Shown: positions 33,195 to 42,076 of the stretch, in pieces
How positions within the stretch are numbered: position 1 is the first letter of the stretch
Layout of the letters: each line of letters begins with the position of its first letter
Origin: Clostridium simiarum
Lineage (GTDB): Bacteria; Bacillota; Clostridia; Clostridiales; Clostridiaceae
DNA: 64,000 nucleotides
Assembly: GCF_018919175.1 (NCBI RefSeq)
Contig: NZ_JAHLQL010000002.1
Coordinates: forward strand, 186,001-250,000
Direction of reading: 5' to 3'
Notes under the pieces: generated by a model
Told to the model about the DNA's origin: nothing
Seen by the model: only the letters and a program-made list of their open reading frames with translations
Database searches by the model: none
Made by a program: the position numbers and the translations under genes

Positions 33195-34562
33195 GTGATA
33201 CTTAAAACTAAATTGTTTGGAAAAATGTATCAGTTTAAGGATGTTAAAGAAGTATTAGCAAAAGCTAATGAAGAAAAATCCGGAGATAAGTTAGCCGGAG
33301 TAGCTGCAGAAACAGCTCAAGAAAGAGTTGCAGCAAAAGTTGTATTAAGCAATCTAACCGTTGCAGATATAAGAAACAACCCAGTTGTTCCTTATGAAAT
33401 GGATGAGGTTACAAGAATAATACAAGATGCAGTAAATGAAAAAATATATGGTGAAATTAAGAATTGGACAATTTCAGAACTTAGAGAGTGGATTTTAGCT
33501 GAAACTACAACAGGTGCTGATATAAGAAGAATTTCAAGAGGACTTACAAGTGAAGTTATAGCAGCAGTTGCAAAGCTTATGTCTAATTTAGATTTAATAT
33601 ATGGAGCTGAAAAGATAAAGATAACAGCTCATTGTAATACTACAATAGGTGAAGAAGGAAGATTATCCGTAAGATTACAACCAAATCACCCAACAGATGA
33701 TGTTGATGGAATAGTTGCTTCTTTATTAGAAGGATTAACTTTTGGAATAGGTGATGCACTTATAGGATTAAACCCAGTTGATGATACAGTTGGAAGTGTA
33801 GTTAAGATATTAAAGAAATTTGAAGAGGTAAAACAAACTTATGAAATACCAACTCAAAACTGTGTTTTAGCTCACGTAACAACTCAAATGGAAGCTATAA
33901 GACAAGGAGCTCCAACAGACTTAATATTCCAAAGTATAGCAGGATCTCAAAAGGGAAATGCAGCTTTTGGTGTTACAGGTGATTTGTTAGAAGAAGCTAG
34001 ACAATTAGCATTAACAGAAGGAACAGCAGCAGGACCAAATGTTATGTATTTTGAAACAGGACAAGGTTCCGAATTATCAGCAGAAGCACATTTTGGTGCA
34101 GACCAAGTAACAATGGAAGCTAGATGTTATGGATTTGCTAAGAAATTCAACCCATTTGTAGTTAATACAGTTGTTGGATTTATAGGACCAGAATATTTAT
34201 ATGACAGTAAGCAAGTTATAAGAGCAGGACTTGAAGATCACTTCATGGGTAAATTAACTGGAATACCAATGGGATGTGACGTTTGTTATACAAACCATAT
34301 GAAGGCAGACCAAAATGATGTAGAAAACTTAGCTGTATTATTAGCTACAGCAGGATGTACTTACTTTATGGGAATACCTCACGGAGATGACGTAATGCTT
34401 AACTACCAAACTACAGGATACCATGAAACAGCAACATTAAGAGAATTATTAAATAAAAGACCAATTGCTGAGTTTGAAGCTTGGTTAGAAAAATGGGAAT
34501 TCATAAAGAATGGAAGATTGACATCAAGAGCAGGGGATGCTTCTATATTTCTTAAAAAGTAA
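33195..34562 (+). CDS. eutB: ethanolamine ammonia-lyase large subunit EutB
   Basis: 455-aa catalytic subunit of adenosylcobalamin-dependent ethanolamine ammonia-lyase, which makes acetaldehyde and ammonia. Conserved segments include [36 protein letters not shown]-like [15 protein letters not shown]-type [15 protein letters not shown], and [19 protein letters not shown]. Start was set at GTG 33195, giving MILKTKLFG that aligns with E. coli EutB MKLKTTLFG; an in-frame GTG at 33186 lies in the Shine-Dalgarno AGGGGAGTG. Works with EutC encoded next. Confidence 0.95.
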   Translation: MILKTKLFGKMYQFKDVKEVLAKANEEKSGDKLAGVAAETAQERVAAKVVLSNLTVADIRNNPVVPYEMDEVTRIIQDAVNEKIYGEIKNWTISELREWILAETTTGADIRRISRGLTSEVIAAVAKLMSNLDLIYGAEKIKITAHCNTTIGEEGRLSVRLQPNHPTDDVDGIVASLLEGLTFGIGDALIGLNPVDDTVGSVVKILKKFEEVKQTYEIPTQNCVLAHVTTQMEAIRQGAPTDLIFQSIAGSQKGNAAFGVTGDLLEEARQLALTEGTAAGPNVMYFETGQGSELSAEAHFGADQVTMEARCYGFAKKFNPFVVNTVVGFIGPEYLYDSKQVIRAGLEDHFMGKLTGIPMGCDVCYTNHMKADQNDVENLAVLLATAGCTYFMGIPHGDDVMLNYQTTGYHETATLRELLNKRPIAEFEAWLEKWEFIKNGRLTSRAGDASIFLKK

Positions 34563-34576
34563 CGGGAGGTAAAGAC

Positions 34577-35461
34577 ATGTTTTCAGAAAATGATTTAAAA
34601 AAATTAGTAGAGCAAGTTTTAGTAGAAATGACTACAAAAGATGGCATGAATATTCAAAGTGAACCTAAGAAAAATGAAGAAAATATAGCTGTAGATGAAA
34701 ATGGGATGATTCCTGACATCACAGAGGTTGATATAAAGTCAACTCTTTTAGTAGAAAACCCAGAAGATAGAGAAGGTTACTTAAAAATGAAAAAACACAC
34801 TCCAGCAAGACTTGGTGTTGGAAAAGCTGGAGCGAGATATAAAACAGAGACAGTACTTAGATTTAGAGCAGACCATGCGGCTGCACAAGATGCTGTATTT
34901 ACAGATGTTGATGAAGAATTATTAAAAGAGATGGATTTAGAAATAGTTCAAACTATGTGTTCATCTAAAGATGAGTTTATAACTAGACCAGACCTTGGAA
35001 GAAAGCTTTCAAGAGAAGAGTTAGATAAATTAAAATCTTACAAAAGAAATCCACAAGTACAAATATATGTTTCAGACGGATTAAGCTCAAAAGCTATAGA
35101 AGCTAACGTTAAAAGCATATTACCAGCATTAATACAAGGACTTGAAGGATATGGAATATCTGTAGGAAAGCCTTTCTTCGTAAAACTTGGAAGAGTTGGG
35201 GTTATGGATGTTATATCTGAAGAGTTTGGAGCTGATGTAACCTGTGTTCTTATAGGAGAAAGACCAGGTCTTGTAACAGCAGAGAGTATGAGTGCTTACA
35301 TAGCTTACAAAGGAACAGTAGGAATGGAAGAGTCAAGAAGAACAGTTGTATCTAACATACATAGTGGTGGTACTCCTGCAGTTGAAGCTGGAGCTTATAT
35401 AGCTGACATTATAAAGCTTATGTTAGAGAAGAAGGCAAGTGGACTAGACTTAAAATTATAA
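34577..35461 (+). CDS. eutC: ethanolamine ammonia-lyase small subunit EutC
   Basis: 294-aa small subunit of ethanolamine ammonia-lyase, which with EutB binds the cobalamin. Conserved parts are [17 protein letters not shown] near residue 75, [14 protein letters not shown] near 92, [15 protein letters not shown] near 157 and [20 protein letters not shown] near 219. The first 20 residues [18 protein letters not shown] form an amphipathic helix of the kind that targets enzymes to microcompartments, followed by a low-complexity linker. CGGGAGGT ahead of the ATG. Confidence 0.95.
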   Translation: MFSENDLKKLVEQVLVEMTTKDGMNIQSEPKKNEENIAVDENGMIPDITEVDIKSTLLVENPEDREGYLKMKKHTPARLGVGKAGARYKTETVLRFRADHAAAQDAVFTDVDEELLKEMDLEIVQTMCSSKDEFITRPDLGRKLSREELDKLKSYKRNPQVQIYVSDGLSSKAIEANVKSILPALIQGLEGYGISVGKPFFVKLGRVGVMDVISEEFGADVTCVLIGERPGLVTAESMSAYIAYKGTVGMEESRRTVVSNIHSGGTPAVEAGAYIADIIKLMLEKKASGLDLKL

Positions 35462-35479
35462 TTCAAGGAGGACATTGTT

Positions 35480-36136
35480 ATGAAAAATGATCAACTTCGT
35501 CCATCAGTATTGAGTGTTAAGTTAATACCTAATGTTAATGCTGATATGGCTAGAGAGTTTAATTTAAAACCTGAACATAAAAGTATAGGAATATTAACAG
35601 CTGATTGTGATGATGTTACTTATACTGCATTAGATGAAGCTACTAAATCTGTAGATGTTGAAGTAGTTTATGCAAAATCATTCTATGGTGGAGCTGCAAA
35701 TGCAAACAGTAAACTTGCAGGTGAAGTTATAGGAATTATAGCAGGACCAAGTCCAGCGGAAGTTAGAAGTGGATTAAATGTAGCAGTTGACTTTATAGAA
35801 AGCGGAGTGGCTACATTCTATAGTGCTAATGATGATGATTCTATCCCATATTATGCACAATGTGTATCAAGAACAGGTTCATATCTTTCTAAAACAGCAG
35901 GAATAAAAGAAGGTGAAGCATTAGCTTACTTAATAGCTCCACCACTAGAAGCAATGTACGCATTAGATGCAGCTATGAAAGCAGCAGCAGTTGAATTAAA
36001 GGCATTCTTTGGACCACCATCTGAGACAAATTTCGGTGGAGGATTATTAACAGGAAGTCAATCAGCATGTAAGGCAGCTTGTGATGCTTTTGCAACAGCA
36101 GTTAAATTTGTAGCAGAGAATCCTAGAGAATACTAA
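35480..36136 (+). CDS. eutL: microcompartment shell protein EutL
   Basis: 218-aa tandem-BMC shell protein forming pseudohexameric trimers with a large gated pore. The start NDQLRPSVLSVKLIPNVNAD, ILTADCDDVTYTALDEATK near residue 38, EVVYAKSFYGGAANAN near 56 and the second half ending LLTGSQSACKAACDAFATAV match EutL. Its length equals the E. coli protein (219). A ribosome site AAGGAGG lies ahead. The enlarged pore is thought to pass cofactors or larger molecules. Confidence 0.95.
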   Translation: MKNDQLRPSVLSVKLIPNVNADMAREFNLKPEHKSIGILTADCDDVTYTALDEATKSVDVEVVYAKSFYGGAANANSKLAGEVIGIIAGPSPAEVRSGLNVAVDFIESGVATFYSANDDDSIPYYAQCVSRTGSYLSKTAGIKEGEALAYLIAPPLEAMYALDAAMKAAAVELKAFFGPPSETNFGGGLLTGSQSACKAACDAFATAVKFVAENPREY

Positions 36137-36142
36137 AATTAG

Positions 36143-36829
36143 ATGAAAAATTTAAATAAATCTACTTTAGGTTTTTTAGAAACTTATGGATTTGTTGCTG
36201 CTGTAGAAGGTCTTGATGTAGCCTTAAAATCTGCAAATGTGGAGCTTGTTAGCTGTGAATTTATAGGTAGTGGAATAGTTACAGTTGTACTTACAGGAGA
36301 TGTAGCATCTGTAAAGGCTTCTATAGAGGCTGCATGTACAGCAATAGATAGGATAGGAACTTTAAGAAGTGCCCATGTAATAGCTAGGGGCGATGAACAA
36401 GTTTGGAACATGTTAAATAAAGAAACTGAAGAAAAAAATGCAGATACTTTAAAAAAAGATTTCTTGGAAAAAGTAGATGAAACCGAAAAAATAGGAACTT
36501 CAGTAAAGGTTGAAGATTCTGAAAGCATAGGGGAGTCTGCAAAAGTAAAAGATACTAAAAAATTAGAAGAGTCTAAGAAGATTGAATCTGTAAAAGAGAG
36601 CATAGAAATTAATGAAAATATAGAGAATCAAGATGCTGACCTAAATAAGAGCCTAGAAGTTGAAGAAATTATGAAAATGTCAAAAGAAGAACTAGAGGCA
36701 TTAAAGGTTCAAGAGCTTAGAACTGTGGCTAGAAATTTGAAGGAACAACATAAATTTTCTCTAACTAAAAAACAAATTAAGTTTAGCAAAAAAGATCAAC
36801 TTGTAGAAGCTATACTTAATGAGCAGTAG
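36143..36829 (+). CDS. BMC shell protein with C-terminal Rho_N/SAP-like domain (EutK-like)
   Basis: 228-aa protein with an N-terminal single BMC domain (about 8-95: TLGFLETYGFVAAVEGLDVALKSA, ending SAHVIARG) of the EutM/PduA type. A long charged, Glu/Lys-rich linker (about 100-170) follows. The last 55 residues (KEELEALKVQELRTVARNL ... KKDQLVEAILNEQ) resemble the Rho N-terminal/SAP helical fold that binds nucleic acid. E. coli EutK has the same plan, a BMC domain plus a nucleic-acid-binding-like C-terminal domain, but of a different fold. No strong Shine-Dalgarno is visible before the ATG, which follows eutL by 6 bases, so it may be translated by coupling. Confidence 0.82.
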   Translation: MKNLNKSTLGFLETYGFVAAVEGLDVALKSANVELVSCEFIGSGIVTVVLTGDVASVKASIEAACTAIDRIGTLRSAHVIARGDEQVWNMLNKETEEKNADTLKKDFLEKVDETEKIGTSVKVEDSESIGESAKVKDTKKLEESKKIESVKESIEINENIENQDADLNKSLEVEEIMKMSKEELEALKVQELRTVARNLKEQHKFSLTKKQIKFSKKDQLVEAILNEQ

Positions 36830-36841
36830 GAGGAGTAGACA

Positions 36842-38314
36842 ATGGAACTTTTAGATAAAGATTTATTATCATTACAAGAGACAAGGACACTTATATCTAA
36901 GGCTAAAAAAGCTCATGATATATACAAAACATTTTCTCAAGAAAAGGTTGATTCAATAGTTAAAGCTGTAACAGAGGCTGCTGAAAAAGAAGCTGTTAGA
37001 TTAGCTAAAATGGCTTCTGAAGAAACAGGATTTGGAATATGGCAAGATAAAGTAGTAAAGAATACTTTTGCAAGCAGAGTAGTTTATGAAAGCATGAAAG
37101 ATTTAAAAACAGTTGGAATAATAAACGAAAATGAAGAAGAAAAGTATTTTGAAGTTGGTGTATCACTTGGAGTTATAGCTGCATTAATACCATCAACTAA
37201 TCCAACATCAACAACAATTTACAAAACTTTGATCTCATTAAAATCAGGAAATGCTATAGTAATTTCAGCACATCCAAATGCTAAGAATTGTATTGTTGAA
37301 ACAGCAAAGATATTAAGCGATGCGGCAACTAAAGCTGGAGCACCAGAAGGATTAATAGGTTATACTACAATGCCTTCACTAGGAGCAACTACAGAACTTA
37401 TGAAGCATAAAGACACAGCTCTTATCTTAGCCACAGGTGGAGAAGCAATGGTAAAGGCTGCATATAGTTCAGGAACACCAGCTATAGGAGTTGGACCAGG
37501 AAATGGACCATCATTTATAGATAAATCAGCAGATGTTAAGTTAGCTGTTAAGAGAATACTAGCTAGTAAGACTTTTGATAACGGAGTAATTTGTGCATCA
37601 GAACAATCAATAGTTGTTGAAAGTTGCATGAAAGAAGCTGTTAAAGAAGAACTTATAAGACAAGGTGCTTACTTCTTAAATGAAGAGGAGTCTAAAAAGC
37701 TTGGTAAGTTTATACTAAGAGCAAATGGAACTATGAACCCACAAATAGTTGGTAAAAGTGTAGAAAAGCTTGCTGAAATGTCTGGCCTTAATGTTAAAAA
37801 AGGTGCTAGAGTATTAATTTCTGAAGAAACTACAGTGGGTAAGAATAATCCTTACTCAAGAGAAAAACTTACACCTATATTAGCTTTCTATACAGTAGAT
37901 AACTTAGAAAAAGGAATTGAACTTTGTGTAGAAATATTAATGAATGAAGGAAAAGGACATACTTCAACACTTCACACAGAAGATAAAGAAGTTGTAAAAG
38001 CTTTTGCACTTAGAATGCCAGTAGCTAGATTACTTGTTAACACTTCAGGTACCCTTGGTGGAATAGGAGCAACTACTAATCTAGTTCCAGCACTTACACT
38101 AGGTTGTGGAGCTATTGGAGGAAGTTCAACTTCTGATAATATAGGACCTTTAAATCTATTAAATATTAAAAGAGTTGCTTTTGGAGTTAAAGAGCAAGAA
38201 GAAGTTACAGGAATTAAAGCTCCAGAAGTTAAGGGAAATGAAACTTCAATGTCTAAAGATCAATTAGAGTTAATAATAAGAAAAGTTGTTGAACAATTAT
38301 CAACACTTTCTTAA
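36842..38314 (+). CDS. eutE: EutE acetaldehyde dehydrogenase (CoA-acylating)
   Basis: 490-aa aldehyde dehydrogenase-superfamily enzyme converting acetaldehyde, CoA and NAD+ to acetyl-CoA inside the microcompartment. The catalytic cysteine is in NGVICASEQS near residue 251. GVIAALIPSTNPTSTTIYK near 112 and ATGGEAMVKAAYSSG near 196 are family motifs. The C-terminal tail MSKDQLELIIRKVVEQL looks like an encapsulation helix joined by a short linker, so targeting may be C-terminal here. It is preceded by AGGAGGAG. Confidence 0.94.
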   Translation: MELLDKDLLSLQETRTLISKAKKAHDIYKTFSQEKVDSIVKAVTEAAEKEAVRLAKMASEETGFGIWQDKVVKNTFASRVVYESMKDLKTVGIINENEEEKYFEVGVSLGVIAALIPSTNPTSTTIYKTLISLKSGNAIVISAHPNAKNCIVETAKILSDAATKAGAPEGLIGYTTMPSLGATTELMKHKDTALILATGGEAMVKAAYSSGTPAIGVGPGNGPSFIDKSADVKLAVKRILASKTFDNGVICASEQSIVVESCMKEAVKEELIRQGAYFLNEEESKKLGKFILRANGTMNPQIVGKSVEKLAEMSGLNVKKGARVLISEETTVGKNNPYSREKLTPILAFYTVDNLEKGIELCVEILMNEGKGHTSTLHTEDKEVVKAFALRMPVARLLVNTSGTLGGIGATTNLVPALTLGCGAIGGSSTSDNIGPLNLLNIKRVAFGVKEQEEVTGIKAPEVKGNETSMSKDQLELIIRKVVEQLSTLS

Positions 38315-38366
38315 AAAATAAATTTTAAAATATAAATAAAAGGTAAAACTTAAGGAGGATATTAAA

Positions 38367-38651
38367 ATGGCAAATATGAACGCATTAGGAATGATAGAAA
38401 CTAAAGGATTAGTAGGAGCAATAGAAGCAGCAGACGCAATGGTTAAAGCTGCAAACGTAACTTTAATAGGTAAAGAACAAATAGGTGCAGGACTTGTTAC
38501 AGTAATGGTAAGAGGAGATGTTGGAGCTGTTAAAGCTGCTACAGATGCAGGAGCTGCTGCTGCTGAAAGAGTTGGAGAATTAGTATCTGTTCACGTAATA
38601 CCAAGACCACATGGTGAAGTTGAAGTTATACTTCCAAAAGCTGCACTATAA
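38367..38651 (+). CDS. eutM: major hexameric shell protein EutM
   Basis: 94-aa canonical single BMC-domain protein, the main facet tile of the shell. The sequence [20 protein letters not shown], then [23 protein letters not shown] and ending [14 protein letters not shown] is nearly identical in pattern to E. coli EutM and PduA. Strong AAGGAGGA ahead of the ATG fits high expression. Confidence 0.97.
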   Translation: MANMNALGMIETKGLVGAIEAADAMVKAANVTLIGKEQIGAGLVTVMVRGDVGAVKAATDAGAAAAERVGELVSVHVIPRPHGEVEVILPKAAL

Positions 38652-38686
38652 AATTAAATTATAAAAAAATATTTTAAACTCCATTT

Positions 38687-38727
38687 ATCATGCTCATGAA
38701 CTTATTTTAATTAGTCATGGGCATGAT
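38687..38727 (+). promoter_or_regulatory. intercistronic hairpin between eutM and eutT
   Basis: A 13-bp stem ATCATGCTCATGA / TCATGGGCATGAT (one G-T pair) with a 15-nt loop and no T-run. Placed after the most abundant shell gene, it may protect the eutM message or reduce read-through into eutT. The effect is inferred. Confidence 0.55.
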
Positions 38728-38766
38728 TAGAATAATAAGAAAACATCTTATAAAGGATGTGAATTA

Positions 38767-39528
38767 ATGAGTGTTTTAACAGAAAGTACTTTAAGAAGTA
38801 AACTTAAAAATCAAGATATTAGTGAATATGTAGTTGAAAAGGGAGTTATAGTAACTCCATCAGCAAAGCAATATCTTCAAGATAAGAAGATAAAATTAGT
38901 ATATAAAGACCAGGTAAACACTAATGAGGCAGTTAAAAGTGCAAATATATCAGAAGTTAAAGAAAAAACATTTGTACCTAAATATGAGCATTTAAATGGC
39001 GGCTTATTTGAAAATAAGCCAGAACATATGACTCAGCTTAATGGAAACAAATTGGTATGTAAGGATCATAAACGAATAGTATTAAGAGGAAGACTTGATT
39101 CATTACAATCTAAAATATTAAGAGCGCAAATTTTATGTAAAAATTTAAATGAAAAGGTAGTTCTACAAGATCTAGAAGAAATTTTAGCCTATGTAAGAAA
39201 GATATTAGAGTGTGAAGTAACAGAAAAACCATTGCCAGAGGTTAAGCTTATAGGATTAGATGAAAAAGAGCTTAGAGCCTATTCTCATAATCCTAAAAAG
39301 TACTTAAATACTGATCATATAATATTCCCAAGCTATGAAATGGGAGATATAGTTATAGAACTAAACAGGTTAAGAACTGAAAGTAGAGAAGTGGAGATAG
39401 TAGCCTTTAGCGCATTTAAAAGTGAAGACGGAGAGCTTTCAAGAAATGATATAGCACTAGCCATGAATAGACTTAGTAGTTGTTTTTATGTAATGATGTG
39501 CAAGTTTGTTTCAGGGAAGTACAAATAA
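38767..39528 (+). CDS. eutT: EutT cobalamin adenosyltransferase
   Basis: 253-aa corrinoid adenosyltransferase supplying adenosylcobalamin to EutBC. Similar to E. coli EutT in the N-terminal ITPSA-like segment (VTPSAKQYLQDKKIKLVYK), in RGRLDSLQSKILRAQI near residue 112 and in the ending NRLSSCFYVMMCKFVSGK. The E. coli HxxCCxxC-type metal motif is not present; only isolated Cys residues are seen there (LVCKDHKR). That suggests the metal-free variant of the family. Confidence 0.9.
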   Translation: MSVLTESTLRSKLKNQDISEYVVEKGVIVTPSAKQYLQDKKIKLVYKDQVNTNEAVKSANISEVKEKTFVPKYEHLNGGLFENKPEHMTQLNGNKLVCKDHKRIVLRGRLDSLQSKILRAQILCKNLNEKVVLQDLEEILAYVRKILECEVTEKPLPEVKLIGLDEKELRAYSHNPKKYLNTDHIIFPSYEMGDIVIELNRLRTESREVEIVAFSAFKSEDGELSRNDIALAMNRLSSCFYVMMCKFVSGKYK

Positions 39529-39540
39529 GAGGTGAAAGTA

Positions 39541-40182
39541 ATGGAAATATCTAACTTAGAAATTAATTATATAATTGATGAAGTAATAAAAAGATTAAAA
39601 GAAAAAAAAGACGATAAAGGAATATTAGTAGAAGCATCAGGAAAGCATGTTCATCTTTCTCAAAAGGATGTTGATGTATTATTCGGACCTGGATATGAAT
39701 TAAAAAAGCAAAGAGATTTATCTCAACCAGGACAATATCTTTGTGAAGAAAAAGTTACCTTAATAGGTCCTAAAGGTGTAATGCAAAATGTTGCTGTATT
39801 AGGACCTGTAAGAAAAGATACACAGGTTGAAATTTCTAAAAGTGATGCTGTTTTACTAGGAGTTAAGGCTCCAGTTAGAATGTCAGGAGATATAAAGCAA
39901 AGTGCCCCTATCAGTTTAGCTACTAAAACAGCAGCTATTACAATAGAAGAGGGCGTAATAGTGGCTAAAAGACATTTACATATAACGCCAGAAGAAGCAT
40001 TAAAATACGGAATAAAAAACAATGATATCATTAAGTTTAAAGTTAATAGTGATAGAAGTTTAATTTTTGATGAGGTAGCAGTTAGAGTAAGTGATAAATT
40101 TAGCACTGTAGTTCACATAGATTATGATGAGGCAAATGCATGTGGATTTGTTAAAGGTATGCGTGGAGAAATACTTAAATAA
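39541..40182 (+). CDS. eutD: PduL-type phosphotransacylase (EutD role)
   Basis: 213-aa zinc-dependent phosphate acyltransferase converting acetyl-CoA and phosphate to acetyl-phosphate and recycling CoA within the shell. Two halves carry the Zn-binding motifs KHVHLSQKDVDVLFG near residue 37 and KRHLHITPEEALKYG near 142. The N-terminal 20 residues (LEINYIIDEVIKRLKEK) form an encapsulation-type amphipathic helix. Start was placed at ATG 39541, because the GTG at 39532 lies in the Shine-Dalgarno AGAGGTG. It replaces the unrelated Pta-type EutD of enterobacteria. Confidence 0.93.
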   Translation: MEISNLEINYIIDEVIKRLKEKKDDKGILVEASGKHVHLSQKDVDVLFGPGYELKKQRDLSQPGQYLCEEKVTLIGPKGVMQNVAVLGPVRKDTQVEISKSDAVLLGVKAPVRMSGDIKQSAPISLATKTAAITIEEGVIVAKRHLHITPEEALKYGIKNNDIIKFKVNSDRSLIFDEVAVRVSDKFSTVVHIDYDEANACGFVKGMRGEILK

Positions 40183-40193
40183 AGAGGTTAATT

Positions 40194-41036
40194 ATGATAA
40201 ATTTAAGTAGAGTTGATAAACTTATAAAGGAAGTTGAAGACTCAATAAAAAGCCCTAGAAAAATTCATAAGGATGAGGAACTGTATGTAGGTGTAGACTT
40301 AGGTACAGCTTATATAGTAATAGTGGTTTTAGATAGTGAGAAAAAACCAGTTGCCTGTGAGATGCAATTTGCTCAAGTAGTTAGAGATGGTTTGGTTGTA
40401 GACTTTATAGGAGCTACTAATATAGTAAAAGACCTTAAAAGAAAATTAGAAGATAAGTTAGGTGTTGAACTTACAAAGGCGGCAATAGCAGTACCACCAG
40501 GAACTGACGAAAGAGATATAAAAACTCATTCTTATGTAATTGAAGGCGCTGGTATGGAAGTTATATCTGTAGAAGACGAGCCAACTGCTGCAAATGCTGT
40601 ATTGCAAATTGATAATGGAGTAGTTGTGGATGTTGGAGGAGGAACTACAGGTCTTTCTATATTTAAAGATGGAAAGGTTATATATACTGCAGATGAAGCT
40701 ACTGGAGGTACACAACTATCTTTAGTAGTATCAGGTGCTTATAAGATTCCTTTTGAAGAAGCTGAACAAAAGAAAAAAGATGCTAAAAATCAAGAGGAGA
40801 TCTTCCATATTGTAACACCAGTAATTCAAAAGATAGCATCTATTATTAAAACACATATAAAGGGATTTGATGTAGAGGAAATCTATTTAGTTGGCGGTAC
40901 ATGTTGTCTGAAAGAATTTGAAAAAGTAATTCAAAAAGAAACAAGAATAAGTACAGTTAAGCCATCCAATCCATTTTTAGTTACTCCTTTAGGAATTGCA
41001 ATGAATTGTGCTACTAATCATTTTAATATGAGATGA
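40194..41036 (+). CDS. eutJ: EutJ chaperone-like protein
   Basis: 280-aa actin/hsp70-fold protein of the eut operon; role unproven, thought to be a chaperone. VGVDLGTAYIVIVVLD near residue 32 and NGVVVDVGGGTTGLSIF near 139 are the two phosphate loops, and EEIYLVGGTCCLKEFE near 223 the adenosine part. Similar in size to E. coli EutJ. Ends by overlapping the Shine-Dalgarno region of the next gene. Confidence 0.92.
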   Translation: MINLSRVDKLIKEVEDSIKSPRKIHKDEELYVGVDLGTAYIVIVVLDSEKKPVACEMQFAQVVRDGLVVDFIGATNIVKDLKRKLEDKLGVELTKAAIAVPPGTDERDIKTHSYVIEGAGMEVISVEDEPTAANAVLQIDNGVVVDVGGGTTGLSIFKDGKVIYTADEATGGTQLSLVVSGAYKIPFEEAEQKKKDAKNQEEIFHIVTPVIQKIASIIKTHIKGFDVEEIYLVGGTCCLKEFEKVIQKETRISTVKPSNPFLVTPLGIAMNCATNHFNMR

Positions 41037-41050
41037 AAGGAGTTGAAACT

Positions 41051-41758
41051 GTGAATAAGGATATACTAGTGGACACTATAACTAAAGAAGTTATGAAAAG
41101 AATAAAACTTATGATGGACAGTAATAGTGACCTTGAAAAAAGGGTACTAATATTAGAAGAGACTAAGGATTTATGTCCTATAGTTAAAGGTAAGATAGAA
41201 GAAGAGAGAATATCAGTAGATTATATAGATAACATGAAAGATATAAACTCTTACGAATTTATATTAATACAAAACCTTTCTAATAATGAATTGATTAATA
41301 TATCAAGAGGATATGTAAGTTCATCTAAAGAGAGTGTAATCTTAGACCTTCTTTTAAAAGGCAAAAAAATATATGCACTAGAAAAAGGATTACAATATAA
41401 AAAGTATGACAGCACATCACCTAAAGCATTATTAGAAGTTTTTAAAGGTTATAAAGATAAGCTAGCATCTTTTGGAGTTGAATTTACATCTTTAAGAAGC
41501 ATTTTAAGCAAATCTAAAGATTGTAAAGAATCTTGTGTCATAGAGAAAACTATAAGTGCAGGTATTTCTAAAGTACAAGAGGTAGATAATAATTCTTTAA
41601 GTCAAGTATTAAGTAAGAGGTTAATTTCAGAAGTTGATGTACGAGACTTAAAGAAAGAAGGCATAGGCGAGATTATAGTTCCTAAAAAATCTATAGTAAC
41701 TCCACTTGCAAAGGATTTTGCTAGAGTAAATAATATTAAGATTAAGATAGAAGGTTAA
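41051..41758 (+). CDS. unknown microcompartment-associated protein with encapsulation helix and TPLA-type C-terminus
   Basis: 235-aa protein of unknown function in the eut operon between eutJ and eutN. The N-terminus NKDILVDTITKEVMKRIKLM is an amphipathic helix like the targeting peptides of EutC, PduL and EutQ here, so it is probably luminal. The middle is divergent, with LEETKDLCPIVKGKI near residue 30. The last 50 residues, including SEVDVRDLKKEGIGEIIVPK and IVTPLAKDFAR, resemble the ITPSA segment that begins EutT. Start is GTG 41051, served by AAAGGAG at 41036-41042; an ATG at 41033 overlaps the eutJ stop and is less likely. No catalytic motif is recognised. Confidence 0.7.
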   Translation: MNKDILVDTITKEVMKRIKLMMDSNSDLEKRVLILEETKDLCPIVKGKIEEERISVDYIDNMKDINSYEFILIQNLSNNELINISRGYVSSSKESVILDLLLKGKKIYALEKGLQYKKYDSTSPKALLEVFKGYKDKLASFGVEFTSLRSILSKSKDCKESCVIEKTISAGISKVQEVDNNSLSQVLSKRLISEVDVRDLKKEGIGEIIVPKKSIVTPLAKDFARVNNIKIKIEG

Positions 41759-41782
41759 TCAAAGAGGAAAGGGGAGCTGAAT

Positions 41783-42052
41783 ATGTTTATAGGGCAAGTA
41801 ACAGGAAACTTATGGGCAACTAGAAAAGATGAAAACCTTAATGGTTTTAAGTTTTTAGTTGTAAGAAAGTTAGACTTTAAAGGTGAACTTACTGATGAGG
41901 CAATTGTAGCAGTGGATTCTGTAGGTGCAGGATTCGGGGATCAAGTTCTTGTAGTTGGAGGAAGCTCTGCTAGATATGTACTTGAAGAAAATAAGGCTCC
42001 AATTGATGCAACTATAGTAGCTATTATAGATACTTTGGAAATTGAAGAATAA
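41783..42052 (+). CDS. eutN: microcompartment vertex protein EutN
   Basis: 89-aa pentameric vertex (BMV/EutN-CcmL) protein that closes the corners of the shell. MFIGQVTGNLWATRKDENL at the start, LVVRKLD near residue 25, VAVDSVGAGFGDQVLVVGGS near 45 and the late VAIIDTLEIEE follow the family pattern closely. GGGGAGCTG ahead of the ATG. Confidence 0.95.
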   Translation: MFIGQVTGNLWATRKDENLNGFKFLVVRKLDFKGELTDEAIVAVDSVGAGFGDQVLVVGGSSARYVLEENKAPIDATIVAIIDTLEIEE

Positions 42053-42076
42053 CAAATAGATATGGAGATTGAATTT

